A stretch of DNA of 9,597 nt from an uncultured Collinsella sp. (GCA_900551975.1 URYA01000051.1:1-9597); one strand, 5' to 3'. Counted from the stretch's first letter, positions 1 to 6,434 are shown. The notes: generated from the sequence alone by a model not told the origin. Translations and numbers: made by a program.

Positions 1-462
1 GGGCGTGTCGAAGCCGGCTTCCTCGTTGACGTATGCCGCGGCGGCGTCGAGCGCGCTGCCCTTGGCCGAGGCCTGCATGATGACCATGTTGGCAAGTGGC
101 TCCAGGCCTGCCTCGCGGGCCTTCTGTGCGCGGGTCATGCGCTTTTTGCGGTAGGGCTTGTAGAGGTCCTCGACACGCTGGAGCTGCGTGGCCTCGCGAA
201 TTTGCTGTTCGAGCTCGGGCGTAAGTTTGCCCTGGGCGTCGATGAGCAGAATGACGTCCTCTTTGCGCTGTTCAAGATTGCGCAGGTAGGACAGGCGCTC
301 ATCGAGTGCGCGCAGGGCGACGTCGTCCATGCCACCCGTGGCTTCCTTGCGGTAGCGCGAGATAAAGGGGATGGTGTTGCCCTCGTCGATGAGCTTGACG
401 GCTGCCTCGATGTTGGCGGCCTTAAGGTTGAGCTCGTGGGCGAGCTGGGCGATAAGATCCAT
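1..462 (-). CDS. tex: Tex family RNA-binding transcription accessory protein, N-terminal part (cut by left edge)
   Basis: The 154 visible codons are the start of a Tex/YqgF-type protein. Tex is a cytoplasmic, nucleic-acid-binding protein of about 700-800 residues with an N-terminal helical domain, a YqgF-like domain, helix-hairpin-helix repeats and a C-terminal S1 domain, and it is linked to transcription and RNA metabolism. Only the N-terminal domain is here. Recognisable family stretches are AAVKLIDEGNTIPFISRYRKE (about residues 19-39), the following ATGGMDDVALRALDERL, GKLTPELEQQI, and VEDLYKPYRKKRMTRAQKAREAGLEPLA in the last third. The ATG at 462 is supported by AAGGAG (467-472) four bases upstream. 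The gene is read away from the Gfo/Idh gene, separated by a terminator and a large palindrome, so it should have its own promoter; I could not identify a convincing one. The catalytic-like and S1 parts lie outside the window, so completeness of the gene cannot be judged. Confidence 0.93.
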   Translation of the reverse strand, partial: MDLIAQLAHELNLKAANIEAAVKLIDEGNTIPFISRYRKEATGGMDDVALRALDERLSYLRNLEQRKEDVILLIDAQGKLTPELEQQIREATQLQRVEDLYKPYRKKRMTRAQKAREAGLEPLANMVIMQASAKGSALDAAAAYVNEEAGFDTP

Positions 463-543
463 GGGACTCCTTGCGTTTAAGGTGCGTTTGCAGCACAGGG
501 CTACCAAGGATACCACCCGTTTCAAAAGACTGTTTTGGGCCCG

Positions 544-705
544 CGCCACGAAAACGACCTATCGACTACGTTTGAACCGTATGGGTCGACCATCCCCCGG
601 TTTTCCGAAAATGCGCAAGCCGTCTACCTGCGCTTTTGATTTTAGGAAATTCGGCATGGTTGAGGGCGGTCGGTTAAACGTAGTAGATAGGCCCATTTCG
701 TGGCG
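544..705. repeat. ~162-nt imperfect palindrome (MITE/BIME-like or long-hairpin element)
   Basis: The outer arms 544-573 and 676-705 are inverted repeats matching at 26 of 30 positions (CGCCACGAAA... against ...TTTCGTGGCG). Symmetry continues inward: AACCG (575-579) with CGGTT (671-675), ACCAT (589-593) with ATGGT (656-660), 597-612 with 639-654 (13 of 16), and GCGCA (613-617) with TGCGC (629-633) around a centre near 624. Either strand could fold into one long bulged hairpin. No open reading frame of note lies inside. It sits between the Gfo/Idh terminator and tex, so the tex promoter lies in it or between it and the gene. The form suggests a miniature inverted-repeat element or dispersed intergenic repeat. 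No target-site duplication was seen. Confidence 0.75.
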
Positions 706-764
706 AACGAATCAAGCCGAGGTGCAAAATAGCCCCCGCCCCAGAAAAATCGTCGGCAAGGTAG

Positions 765-800
765 CAAAATGCCCCGCGGGCAGGAGGCTGCTCGCGGGGC
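765..800 (-). terminator. Intrinsic terminator after the SDR-MFS-Gfo/Idh operon
   Basis: GCCCCGCG (771-778) pairs with CGCGGGGC (793-800). After one mismatch the stem extends by 4 bp (780-783 with 788-791), closing a 4-nt loop. On the minus strand the stem is followed by ATTTTGC (770-764). It lies 71 nt past the stop of the Gfo/Idh gene and ahead of tex, so it most likely ends the operon transcript. The T-tract is short. Confidence 0.7.
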
Positions 801-871
801 AAAGAAGAGGGGCTTATTGGTGGCGGACCGAGGGGTTCGGCATGGGGTTTGCCGCGGTCTGCCCTAAGGCA

Positions 872-1912
872 TTACAGCTCGACGAGCTGGCCGGTCTCGG
901 CGGCCTCCTTGATAGCGTTAAGCAGCGTGAGCGTCTTGACGTTATCGGCGGGGGTCACGACGGGCTCGACCTCGCGGCGGACAACCTTCACAAAGTGCTT
1001 GAGCTGCATCTTGTGCGGCAGTGCCGGGTCGACGGCCGGAATCTCCATCTGCAGCGGCTTGTGCCAGTTAGAGGCGCCGTCGTAGGAGAACTGGTGCAGG
1101 CGGGGCAGCGACAGGGCGCCCTTAGTGCCGCCGATAAAGTAGGCGTCGGCGTCGAAGGGGCGGTACTGCGGATCCTCGCGAGCGGTTGCCTCCCAGTTCC
1201 AGGGGCTGGCGGGGGCGTCGGAGATGGTCATGCTTGCGAGCGCGCCATCGGCAAAACGGACGTTGACCACGGCGGAGTCCTCGGTCTCAAAACCGCGGGC
1301 GGCGCTGGACTGCATACCCTGGACGGCAACGGGCTCGCCCAGCAGATAGCGGAGCAGGTCGACGTCGTGAACCAGGTTGACCAGGATCGGGCCGGCACCC
1401 TTCTTGCGGCGCCACTCGACATCGAAATACTCGTCATTCTTATAGATCATGTAGTGGAAGCTCGACACGGTGAGCTTGCCCAGCTCGCCGGACTCGATGA
1501 TCTCCTTGGCCTTGTTGACGAAGGGGTTGTGGCGACGGTGCTGGCCCACGAGCACGGGCACGCCGGCGGTCTCGGCCTCGGCGGCGAAAGCCTGGGCATC
1601 CTCAAGATCGTTGGAGATCGGCTTTTCGACCAGCGGCACGATGTTGCGCTTCACAGCCTCGCGAGCAACGCCCAAGTGCAGGTCGTTGGGGGTGGCGATA
1701 ATGACGGCCTCGGGCTTGACCTCGTCCATCATCTGGGCGGGATCGGTGTAAAACGGCACGCCGGCAGTCTCGGCCGTGGCGCGGGCGCCCTCAAAGGCGT
1801 CGGCGATGGCGACGAGCTCGGCCTCGGGCTCCTCGGTGACAAAGCGGATGTGGTTGCGGCCCATGGCGCCGGCGCCGATAACGGCAATGCGGACGGGGTT
1901 GAGCTCAGACAT
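872..1912 (-). CDS. Gfo/Idh/MocA family NAD(P)-dependent dehydrogenase
   Basis: This 346-residue protein has the usual length of the glucose-fructose oxidoreductase / inositol 2-dehydrogenase / MocA family, cytoplasmic enzymes that oxidise or reduce sugars, polyols and related compounds. The N-terminal Rossmann fold starts VRIAVIGAGAMG, with GAGAMG at 13-18, and the family motif EKPI follows at 96-99 with the probable catalytic Lys97. The C-terminal substrate domain contains GPILVNLVHDVDLLRYL (174-190), which carries the conserved His182. The usual Asp four residues before that His is Val178, with Asn179 next to it, so the catalytic set differs from IolG-type inositol dehydrogenases. AAGGAG five bases upstream supports the ATG at 1912. 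It is the last gene of the probable operon, 69 nt after the MFS gene, with a palindromic repeat in the gap. The substrate is not predictable; a pathway shared with the SDR and transporter is inferred from position only. Confidence 0.92.
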   Translation of the reverse strand: MSELNPVRIAVIGAGAMGRNHIRFVTEEPEAELVAIADAFEGARATAETAGVPFYTDPAQMMDEVKPEAVIIATPNDLHLGVAREAVKRNIVPLVEKPISNDLEDAQAFAAEAETAGVPVLVGQHRRHNPFVNKAKEIIESGELGKLTVSSFHYMIYKNDEYFDVEWRRKKGAGPILVNLVHDVDLLRYLLGEPVAVQGMQSSAARGFETEDSAVVNVRFADGALASMTISDAPASPWNWEATAREDPQYRPFDADAYFIGGTKGALSLPRLHQFSYDGASNWHKPLQMEIPAVDPALPHKMQLKHFVKVVRREVEPVVTPADNVKTLTLLNAIKEAAETGQLVEL

Positions 1913-1944
1913 TTCGACTCCTTAATATTGTTGACCGGTGGAAT

Positions 1945-1971
1945 GTGACAAAGGGACTGTCCCTTTGTCAC
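1945..1971. repeat. Perfect 12-bp palindrome GTGACAAAGGGA-CTG-TCCCTTTGTCAC
   Basis: Two perfect 12-bp arms (1945-1956 and 1960-1971) flank a CTG spacer. It fills the gap between the MFS stop and the Gfo/Idh ribosome-binding site. Neither side has a T-tract, so it is not a classical terminator. In the polycistronic message it would form a stable stem 11 nt after the MFS stop, where it could protect the upstream message end or reduce downstream expression. From memory, near-identical palindromes recur between genes in Coriobacteriia and some clostridia; that recall is unverified. Confidence 0.8.
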
Positions 1972-1981
1972 GTCGGTAAAA

Positions 1982-3238
1982 CTAGGCGGACTTCTTCTTG
2001 CTGTCGGAGACCATCATGTAGACGGTGAGCACGACGGCGATGGCGGCGATCACAATGGCGCCGTAGAAGGACTGCTGGTAGGCGGCGCTGCCGGCCTCGG
2101 CGTGATACAGCACGGCAGTGATGGGCTGGCTGATCCAGGGGGAAGCGGCGTAGCCCAAAAACATGATGCCGTAGTTGACACCGATGTTGCTGGTGCCAAA
2201 GGCGCCGCCGGTGAGCGGCGGGTAGATGACGAGCAGGGCGCCAAAGCTAAAGCCGAGCAGGGCGAGCGCAACAAAGAACATGGCCTGCGTAAAGCTCATC
2301 GACATGATGACGAGTGCGACGATGGTGACGACAAGGCTGATGAGCAGCGACTTATAGGCGCCGAGCTTGTCGATGATCTGGCCAAAGGACAGACGGCCAA
2401 CCAGGTTGGCGCAGGTGTTGACGGAGACCACCACACCGCCGAGGGCGACGGCCGCGGCGCTCGTGGGGTCGGCGAAGAGCTGGACGGCGGCGATGGAGGC
2501 AACCTTGCCCACGAGCAGGGTGCCCGCGGTGGCGGCAAAGGCGAAGGTGACGATGAGGACCCAGAAGCGCGGGGTCTTGACCATCTCGCCCGGGGTGAGG
2601 TCGCCGAAGGTGCCGGCATGCGCGCCGCCCTTGGGGGCCTCGAAGCCCTCGGGCAGCCAACCGGCCTCGGGGGCCTTCAGGAACAGGGCGGAGGCGGCGA
2701 TCATCACAAAGAAGATGACGCCGAGCGCCTTAAGGGCGCCAAAGATGCCCAGGCTCGGGATGAGCAGCGAGGCGAGCACCGGGGACAGCACGGCGGGGCC
2801 GGCGGTCGAAGCGGCCAGGGTGATGCCGGAGGCGAGGCCCTTCTTGTCGATGAACCACTTTTGGCCGGTGGTGAGCGCCGGGTTGTAGCCCAGGCCGTTG
2901 CCGATGGCGGCGACGAGCGAGAACCACAGGTAGAACTGCCACGGCTCGGTGACGGTGCCGGACATGAACCAGCCCAGGCCGTAGCACACGGCGGCGGCGA
3001 TAACGACGTTGCGCGGGCCGATCTTATCGGAGATGCGGCCGGCGAAGATGCCCGTCACGGCCATGATGGTTTGAAAGACCGGGAAGGCCCAGGTGAGGGC
3101 GCTCGACCACTCGGGGTAGACGGCGAGCAGGTTCTTGCTCACGACGGAATACAGCGCGATGGAGCTGATGAAGAACATGGTGACGCACGCGGCGGAAAGC
3201 ACGACGGCGCGACCCTTGTTGGAGTTGGTGGAAGCCAT
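1982..3238 (-). CDS. MFS transporter, OFA (oxalate/formate antiporter)-like
   Basis: The 418-residue protein is strongly hydrophobic, with about 12 membrane segments and a loop of about 35 polar residues near 188-222 between the two halves, as expected for a major facilitator. Motif A is GRISDKIGPR (67-76), with a second copy GRLSFGQIIDKLG at 281-293. GLGYNP (115-120) and KWFIDKKGLASG (127-138) are typical of the OFA group, whose known members exchange oxalate/formate or carry other monocarboxylates. Transport of an organic anion across the cytoplasmic membrane is therefore likely, but the group contains many uncharacterised carriers. The ATG at 3238 has AGAAAGAG four bases upstream. It lies 66 nt after the SDR gene and 69 nt before the Gfo/Idh gene on the same strand, so it probably imports the compound these enzymes oxidise, or exports the product. 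The C-terminus ends SDSKKKSA, a short basic cytoplasmic tail. Confidence 0.92.
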   Translation of the reverse strand: MASTNSNKGRAVVLSAACVTMFFISSIALYSVVSKNLLAVYPEWSSALTWAFPVFQTIMAVTGIFAGRISDKIGPRNVVIAAAVCYGLGWFMSGTVTEPWQFYLWFSLVAAIGNGLGYNPALTTGQKWFIDKKGLASGITLAASTAGPAVLSPVLASLLIPSLGIFGALKALGVIFFVMIAASALFLKAPEAGWLPEGFEAPKGGAHAGTFGDLTPGEMVKTPRFWVLIVTFAFAATAGTLLVGKVASIAAVQLFADPTSAAAVALGGVVVSVNTCANLVGRLSFGQIIDKLGAYKSLLISLVVTIVALVIMSMSFTQAMFFVALALLGFSFGALLVIYPPLTGGAFGTSNIGVNYGIMFLGYAASPWISQPITAVLYHAEAGSAAYQQSFYGAIVIAAIAVVLTVYMMVSDSKKKSA

Positions 3239-3261
3239 TGGACTCTTTCTGATCGATACGG

Positions 3262-3292
3262 GGGAGGAGCGGGCGTGTCCGCGGGACCTCCC
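3262..3292 (-). other. Possible intercistronic stem-loop between the SDR and MFS genes
   Basis: GGGAGG (3262-3267) can pair with CCTCCC (3287-3292), and GCGGGC (3269-3274) with GTCCGC (3277-3282) apart from one mismatch. No T-tract follows, so a structure within the operon message is more likely than termination. The element is weak, and the region is G/C-rich enough for chance pairing. Confidence 0.3.
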
Positions 3293-3304
3293 TGTCAGGT
3301 TGGT

Positions 3305-4186
3305 TTACTGGTCAGTCGGCTTGGCGACGCCGGACTCATCGGACCAGAGCTCGACACCCTTGTTCTTAAGGTAGTTGTCGGCATAGGCGCGACGGCCGCC
3401 GGGCTTGGCGGTGAGGTCGCCCATCATGTTGGAGAAGCCGCCGTCGACCTTGATGGCGTCGCCGGTGGTGAAGTCCGAGCGCGTGGACGCCAGGAACATG
3501 ACGGCGTTGGCGATATCGCTGACCTCGCCGATGCGGCGCGTGGCGATCAGACGGCTGCGGCTCTTTTCGACCTCGGGGTCGGCGTAGAAGTTGGCCGACA
3601 TCGGGGTCTTGACGAAGCAGGGTTCGACGCAGTTGGAGCGGACGCCGTAGGGGCCCCACTCGGCGGCGAGCATCTTGGACATCATGTTGACGCCCGCCTT
3701 GGTGGAGCTGTACACGCCCGAGAACGTCTCGGGGGAGTGGCTGGCAACGGTCGAGATGTGCACCAGGCGACCCTGGCCGGCCTTGATCATCTCGCGACCA
3801 AAGCGCTGCGAGGTGATGAAGTAACCGGTGAGGTTGACGTTGATGACCTCGTTCCAGTCGGAGAGCGGCAGGTCCTCCATGGCGGCGAAGCGCAGGATGC
3901 CGGCGGTGTTGACGAGGACGTCGACATGGCCGAAGTTGGCGATGGTGGCATCGACGGCGGCCTGAACCTCGGCCTCGTCGGTGGCGTTCATCTTGTAACC
4001 CTCGGCGTGGATGCCAAACTCGGCGGCGAGGTCGGCGGCTGCAGCCTTGACCTTTTCCTCGTCCAGATCGAGCAGGACGACGTTGGCGCCGTTGCGGGCG
4101 AACTCGCGGCAAATCTCGACGCCCATACCGCCGAGCGCGCCAGTCACGGCGCAGACATCGCCCTCGAGCTTAAGCCAATTGCTCAT
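3305..4186 (-). CDS. Short-chain dehydrogenase/reductase (classical SDR)
   Basis: This 293-residue protein is a classical SDR, a family of NAD(P)-dependent oxidoreductases acting on alcohol or keto groups of sugars, polyols, steroids or acyl compounds. Visible elements are the cofactor motif TGALGGMG (15-22), the NTAG version of the NNAG motif (93-96), NVNLTG with probable catalytic Asn118, Ser145, and the Tyr159-x-x-x-Lys163 pair in VYSSTKAG. The end of the core is IKVDGGF (245-251). Asp40 at the end of the second strand (VLLDLD) favours NAD over NADP. After the core comes an unusual tail of about 40 residues (MMGDLTAKPGGRRAYADNYLKNKGVELWSDESG...), making the protein longer than the usual ~250. 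It is the first gene of the probable operon, divergent from the LysR regulator, with a GGGAAG-type ribosome-binding site before ATG 4186. A hydroxysteroid or sugar substrate is possible; nothing visible decides it. Confidence 0.93.
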   Translation of the reverse strand: MSNWLKLEGDVCAVTGALGGMGVEICREFARNGANVVLLDLDEEKVKAAAADLAAEFGIHAEGYKMNATDEAEVQAAVDATIANFGHVDVLVNTAGILRFAAMEDLPLSDWNEVINVNLTGYFITSQRFGREMIKAGQGRLVHISTVASHSPETFSGVYSSTKAGVNMMSKMLAAEWGPYGVRSNCVEPCFVKTPMSANFYADPEVEKSRSRLIATRRIGEVSDIANAVMFLASTRSDFTTGDAIKVDGGFSNMMGDLTAKPGGRRAYADNYLKNKGVELWSDESGVAKPTDQ

Positions 4187-4212
4187 AGGAACTTCCCTTC
4201 TTGTGCCTCCCG

Positions 4213-4239
4213 GTGGGTCGCTCCCATTAACCGACCCAC
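4213..4239. promoter_or_regulatory. Perfect inverted repeat GTGGGTCG-N11-CGACCCAC in the SDR leader
   Basis: Two perfect 8-bp arms (4213-4220 and 4232-4239) are separated by 11 bp. The site lies 27-53 bp before the SDR start and just downstream of the proposed minus-strand promoter. It could be an operator, such as a regulator half-site pair, or a hairpin in the 5' leader of the operon message. With no T-tract, an attenuator terminator is unlikely. Confidence 0.55.
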
Positions 4240-4255
4240 GTGGTTTTCGCTGGTT

Positions 4256-4284
4256 ATCGTATGCTTTGCATTTGCGCAGGTGAA
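4256..4284 (-). promoter_or_regulatory. Candidate sigma70-type promoter for the SDR operon
   Basis: On the minus strand TTCACC (4279-4284) is followed by a 17-bp spacer and TACGAT (4256-4261). Each hexamer matches consensus at 4 of 6 positions, and spacing is ideal. Transcription would begin near 4249, giving a leader of about 60 nt that contains the 4213-4239 inverted repeat. This is a consensus-based guess. Confidence 0.4.
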
Positions 4285-4291
4285 TTGCATA
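4260..4291. promoter_or_regulatory. Dyad-symmetric candidate operator, TATGC...TGCGCA...GCATA
   Basis: TATGC (4260-4264) and GCATA (4287-4291) are arranged symmetrically around a central TGCGCA (4273-4278), giving a 32-bp partial dyad in the middle of the divergent LysR/SDR intergenic region. It overlaps the proposed minus-strand -35/-10 region and the possible LysR promoter. LysR-type regulators commonly bind such dyads between their own gene and a divergent target, so this is the best candidate binding site here. The assignment is inferred. Confidence 0.4.
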
Positions 4292-4302
4292 TTTGTTAGA
4301 AT
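4272..4302 (+). promoter_or_regulatory. Weak candidate promoter for the LysR gene
   Basis: TTGCGC (4272-4277), a long 19-bp spacer and TAGAAT (4297-4302, 5 of 6 to consensus) point toward the LysR gene, leaving a leader of about 110 nt. The -10 element is good and the -35 poor, as often seen with autoregulated LysR genes. Just downstream is a small imperfect repeat, TTAACC-GT-AGGTTTA (4307-4321), possibly another regulator contact. Confidence 0.3.
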
Positions 4303-4409
4303 GGCGTTAACCGTAGGTTTACACTGTGTGATGCAGTTTTTTCTCAATTGAGCGCGTGACCTGCCAAAACGACCCCCCTTCGGCAGTTCATTGCCATGCG
4401 TCTGGAAAC

Positions 4410-4415
4410 GGGAGA
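4410..4415 (+). promoter_or_regulatory. Ribosome-binding site that sets the LysR start at GTG 4421
   Basis: GGGAGA ends five bases before GTG 4421. The longer in-frame reading starts at TTG 4391, which has no purine-rich site before it and adds ten residues (MPCVWKREID) that do not look like a LysR N-terminus. Confidence 0.65.
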
Positions 4416-4420
4416 TTGAC

Positions 4421-5299
4421 GTGTACGATCGACGACTCGAGGCCATATCGGCCGCCGCGGAGCTGGGAAGCTTCTCACGGGCGGCGGCAAAATTGCGCGT
4501 GTCGACCCCGGCGCTCGTCAAGCAGGTGTCGGGCTTCGAGGCCGAGTTCGGCATCACACTGTTTGAACGCTCGCACTCAGGCGTCAAGGTGACGCCGGCC
4601 GGCGCGCTGCTGGTGGACGACGCGCGCTCGATCATGCGGCAGTCCGAGGACGCGCTGCGCCGCGCCCGACGCGCGGCGGGCGATGGCGGTGCCGTGCGCC
4701 TGGGCGTGTCGATGATGTGCCCGGGGCGCCAAACGCTGTCGATGTGGTCGGGCGTACACGAGCTGGAACCGTCGCTGCGATTTGAGATCGTGCCGGTAAG
4801 CGACCTCTATGACGAGCGCGAGACCGTCATGCGCAGCCTCGGTCGTGAGGTCGATGTGGTGCAGTCGAGTTTTTCGACCCCGCGCTGGGGTGACGCCTGC
4901 CAAAAGCTCCGCATTGTCAACGTGCCGTTTTATATCGACCTGCCGCGCACGAGCCCGCTGGCGCGCAAGAATCGCATTACGGTCGCCGACTTGGAGGGTA
5001 TGCGTCTGCGCGTGCTCCGCCACGGCAACGACGCTATGGACAGCCTGCGTATCGATCTGTTGGCCGACGGCGGCGTAGACGTGATCGACGTGGACAGCTT
5101 TGACTTTGCGCTCTTTAACGAGGCAGAGGAAAAGGGCGACGCGGTGCTCACCTGCGGCGCATGGTCGGGGGTGCACCCGGCCTTTGTGGGCGTGCCGTTC
5201 CTGTGCGGGCGAGAGGTGCCGGTCTTTTTGCACTATCCGCTCGAGCCCACCCTCCAAGTACAAAAATTCGTCAACGCCATGGCCCAACTCCTCAAGTAG
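4421..5299 (+). CDS. LysR-type transcriptional regulator
   Basis: From GTG 4421 the protein has 292 residues, the normal LysR length. The N-terminal winged helix-turn-helix is clear: RLEAISAAAELGSFSRAAAKL, then VSTPALVKQVSGFEAEFGITLFERS (about residues 5-51), followed by VKVTPAGALLVDDARSI and the linker helix. From about residue 88 the ligand-binding domain begins (VRLGVSMMC). It is shorter in obvious signature, as usual for effector domains, so the inducer cannot be read. The gene is transcribed away from the SDR-MFS-Gfo/Idh operon, with 234 bp between the two starts, the classic arrangement for a LysR regulator controlling the neighbouring operon in response to its substrate. The start at GTG rather than TTG 4391 is chosen from the ribosome-binding site and family alignment. 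Confidence 0.93.
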   Translation: MYDRRLEAISAAAELGSFSRAAAKLRVSTPALVKQVSGFEAEFGITLFERSHSGVKVTPAGALLVDDARSIMRQSEDALRRARRAAGDGGAVRLGVSMMCPGRQTLSMWSGVHELEPSLRFEIVPVSDLYDERETVMRSLGREVDVVQSSFSTPRWGDACQKLRIVNVPFYIDLPRTSPLARKNRITVADLEGMRLRVLRHGNDAMDSLRIDLLADGGVDVIDVDSFDFALFNEAEEKGDAVLTCGAWSGVHPAFVGVPFLCGREVPVFLHYPLEPTLQVQKFVNAMAQLLK

Positions 5300-5300
5300 C

Positions 5301-5341
5301 CAAAAGAGTCCCGTCCCAAATTAGCTACCCTTTGCTACGGG
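5301..5341. terminator. Weak possible terminator between convergent LysR and GGDEF genes
   Basis: Only 43 nt separate the two stop codons. CCCGT (5310-5314) can pair with ACGGG (5337-5341) across a long loop. On the minus strand the stem is followed by ACTCTTTT (5309-5302), giving a partial T-tract for the GGDEF message. The stem is short, so termination here is uncertain. Confidence 0.3.
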
Positions 5342-5342
5342 T

Positions 5343-6434
5343 TTAGCGGTCCTCGCGTTGCGGCCCGGCTGCCTCGGCTGTCTTTACGCGGTTCTTATCG
5401 ACGTACATGTTCTTGTCGGCCTGGGAAAAGAGTTCGCGCATGGTAGGCGGCTCGTCAAAATCGCTGGAAAGCGCATAGCCCACCGCGTAGCTGATGGGCA
5501 TATCGGGGTGGACTTCGGAATACTCGTTCACGTTCGCGCGAATCCGAGCGAGACAAGATTCCACAGCGGCTCGGTCGGCATCCCGCAGCACCGCGATAAA
5601 CTCATCGCCGCCGTCGCGACCCACAAAGCACGTCTCCGACGCCACACTTCCCAGTTGTTGGGCAAAAGAGCGAATGTATTCATCGCCCTTCTCATGGCCG
5701 AAGTTGTTATTGACCATATGCAGATTGTTAAGGTCGAAGACGCACACCGCAACGGGCTCCTCCGCGGAGACAGGCTGCTCCTGCCCCAAGATCTCCTCGC
5801 ACTTGTTCTTGTTGGGCAGCCCCGTGGCTTCGTCGAGATAGACTTTGCTCTGCAGTTCGCGATTGAGCGCGGCGGTGCGCACCGCGCGAACGAGTTCGAC
5901 CGCAAAGGTCGCCACCAAGCCCACGATGTCGATGATCACCAAGCCCTCGAGATAGTTGAGCGCCGACGCCTTCTCCTGAGAGTAGTCCTCTGCGAGTCGC
6001 GTAGCATCGTCGCAAATGCCAAAGAACTCCTCGCTCATGGAGATGATGTCGGTGTTCTCATAGCCGACTTCGCGCACGCGGATGATCTCGGTGCAAAGCT
6101 CATCAAAATAATTTGCAAGCTCGGTCATTTTTGCCTGATACTCATCGTCGTCGAGACGGACGAGGTTGAGGTCGTCACTTCCGTAACGCAAACCGTTGAT
6201 GTATGAATCCACGGCTTTGAGCAGGTCATCTTGAGGCTGGCCCGCATCCTCGAGCTTAACGATTCGCTGCGTGGTACCGCGCACCAGACCGGCGTAGTTG
6301 ACCACACGCGCCGTGCCCTGGATATCGGAGACGAGCAGCATAACATTGATGAAGAAGAAGATGAGAACTGCCGTGAGCACCATCATGAGCAGGCGCACCG
6401 CCTGGCCGGCCTTCTTGGCGACAGAAGTATTCAC
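5343..6434 (-). CDS. Membrane-anchored GGDEF diguanylate cyclase with extracytoplasmic sensor region
   Basis: The 363-residue protein has a membrane segment at about 14-35, an extracytoplasmic helical region (about 36-162), a second membrane segment (about 163-182) and a C-terminal GGDEF domain from about 198. The sensor begins VNYAGLVRGTTQRIVKLE (45-62), resembling the start of PilJ-type sensor domains. The GGDEF domain opens with DEATGLPNKNKCEEIL, has FDLNNLHMVNNNFGHEKGDEYI in its metal- and GTP-binding part, and an intact GGDEF at 275-279, so cyclic di-GMP synthesis is likely. The RxxD inhibitory site expected at 266-269 is absent (Ser266, Cys269), suggesting no product feedback through that site. 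It is a single gene, convergent with LysR. Translation starts at GTG 6434, set by AGGGGAG (6442-6448) seven bases upstream. No phosphodiesterase or target protein is next to it. Confidence 0.93.
   Translation of the reverse strand: MNTSVAKKAGQAVRLLMMVLTAVLIFFFINVMLLVSDIQGTARVVNYAGLVRGTTQRIVKLEDAGQPQDDLLKAVDSYINGLRYGSDDLNLVRLDDDEYQAKMTELANYFDELCTEIIRVREVGYENTDIISMSEEFFGICDDATRLAEDYSQEKASALNYLEGLVIIDIVGLVATFAVELVRAVRTAALNRELQSKVYLDEATGLPNKNKCEEILGQEQPVSAEEPVAVCVFDLNNLHMVNNNFGHEKGDEYIRSFAQQLGSVASETCFVGRDGGDEFIAVLRDADRAAVESCLARIRANVNEYSEVHPDMPISYAVGYALSSDFDEPPTMRELFSQADKNMYVDKNRVKTAEAAGPQREDR

Noticed and set aside
371..1948. A 525-codon plus-strand open frame antisense to tex and the Gfo/Idh gene
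   Set aside because: It runs through the palindrome and terminator, has no ribosome-binding site or domain, and mirrors a well-supported gene.
4213..4239. The leader inverted repeat as a riboswitch or attenuator
   Set aside because: There is only one short stem, no T-tract, no competing structure and no known aptamer motif.
2102..4351. A 749-codon open frame on the plus strand, antisense to the MFS and SDR genes
   Set aside because: Its product is low-complexity (rich in Gly, Asp, Glu, Ala and His) with no fold or motif, and both genes under it are clear family members. The lack of stops comes from GC-rich codon bias.
4391..4420. TTG 4391 as the start of the LysR gene
   Set aside because: No Shine-Dalgarno sequence precedes it, and the added residues do not fit the family; GTG 4421 has GGGAGA at a good distance.
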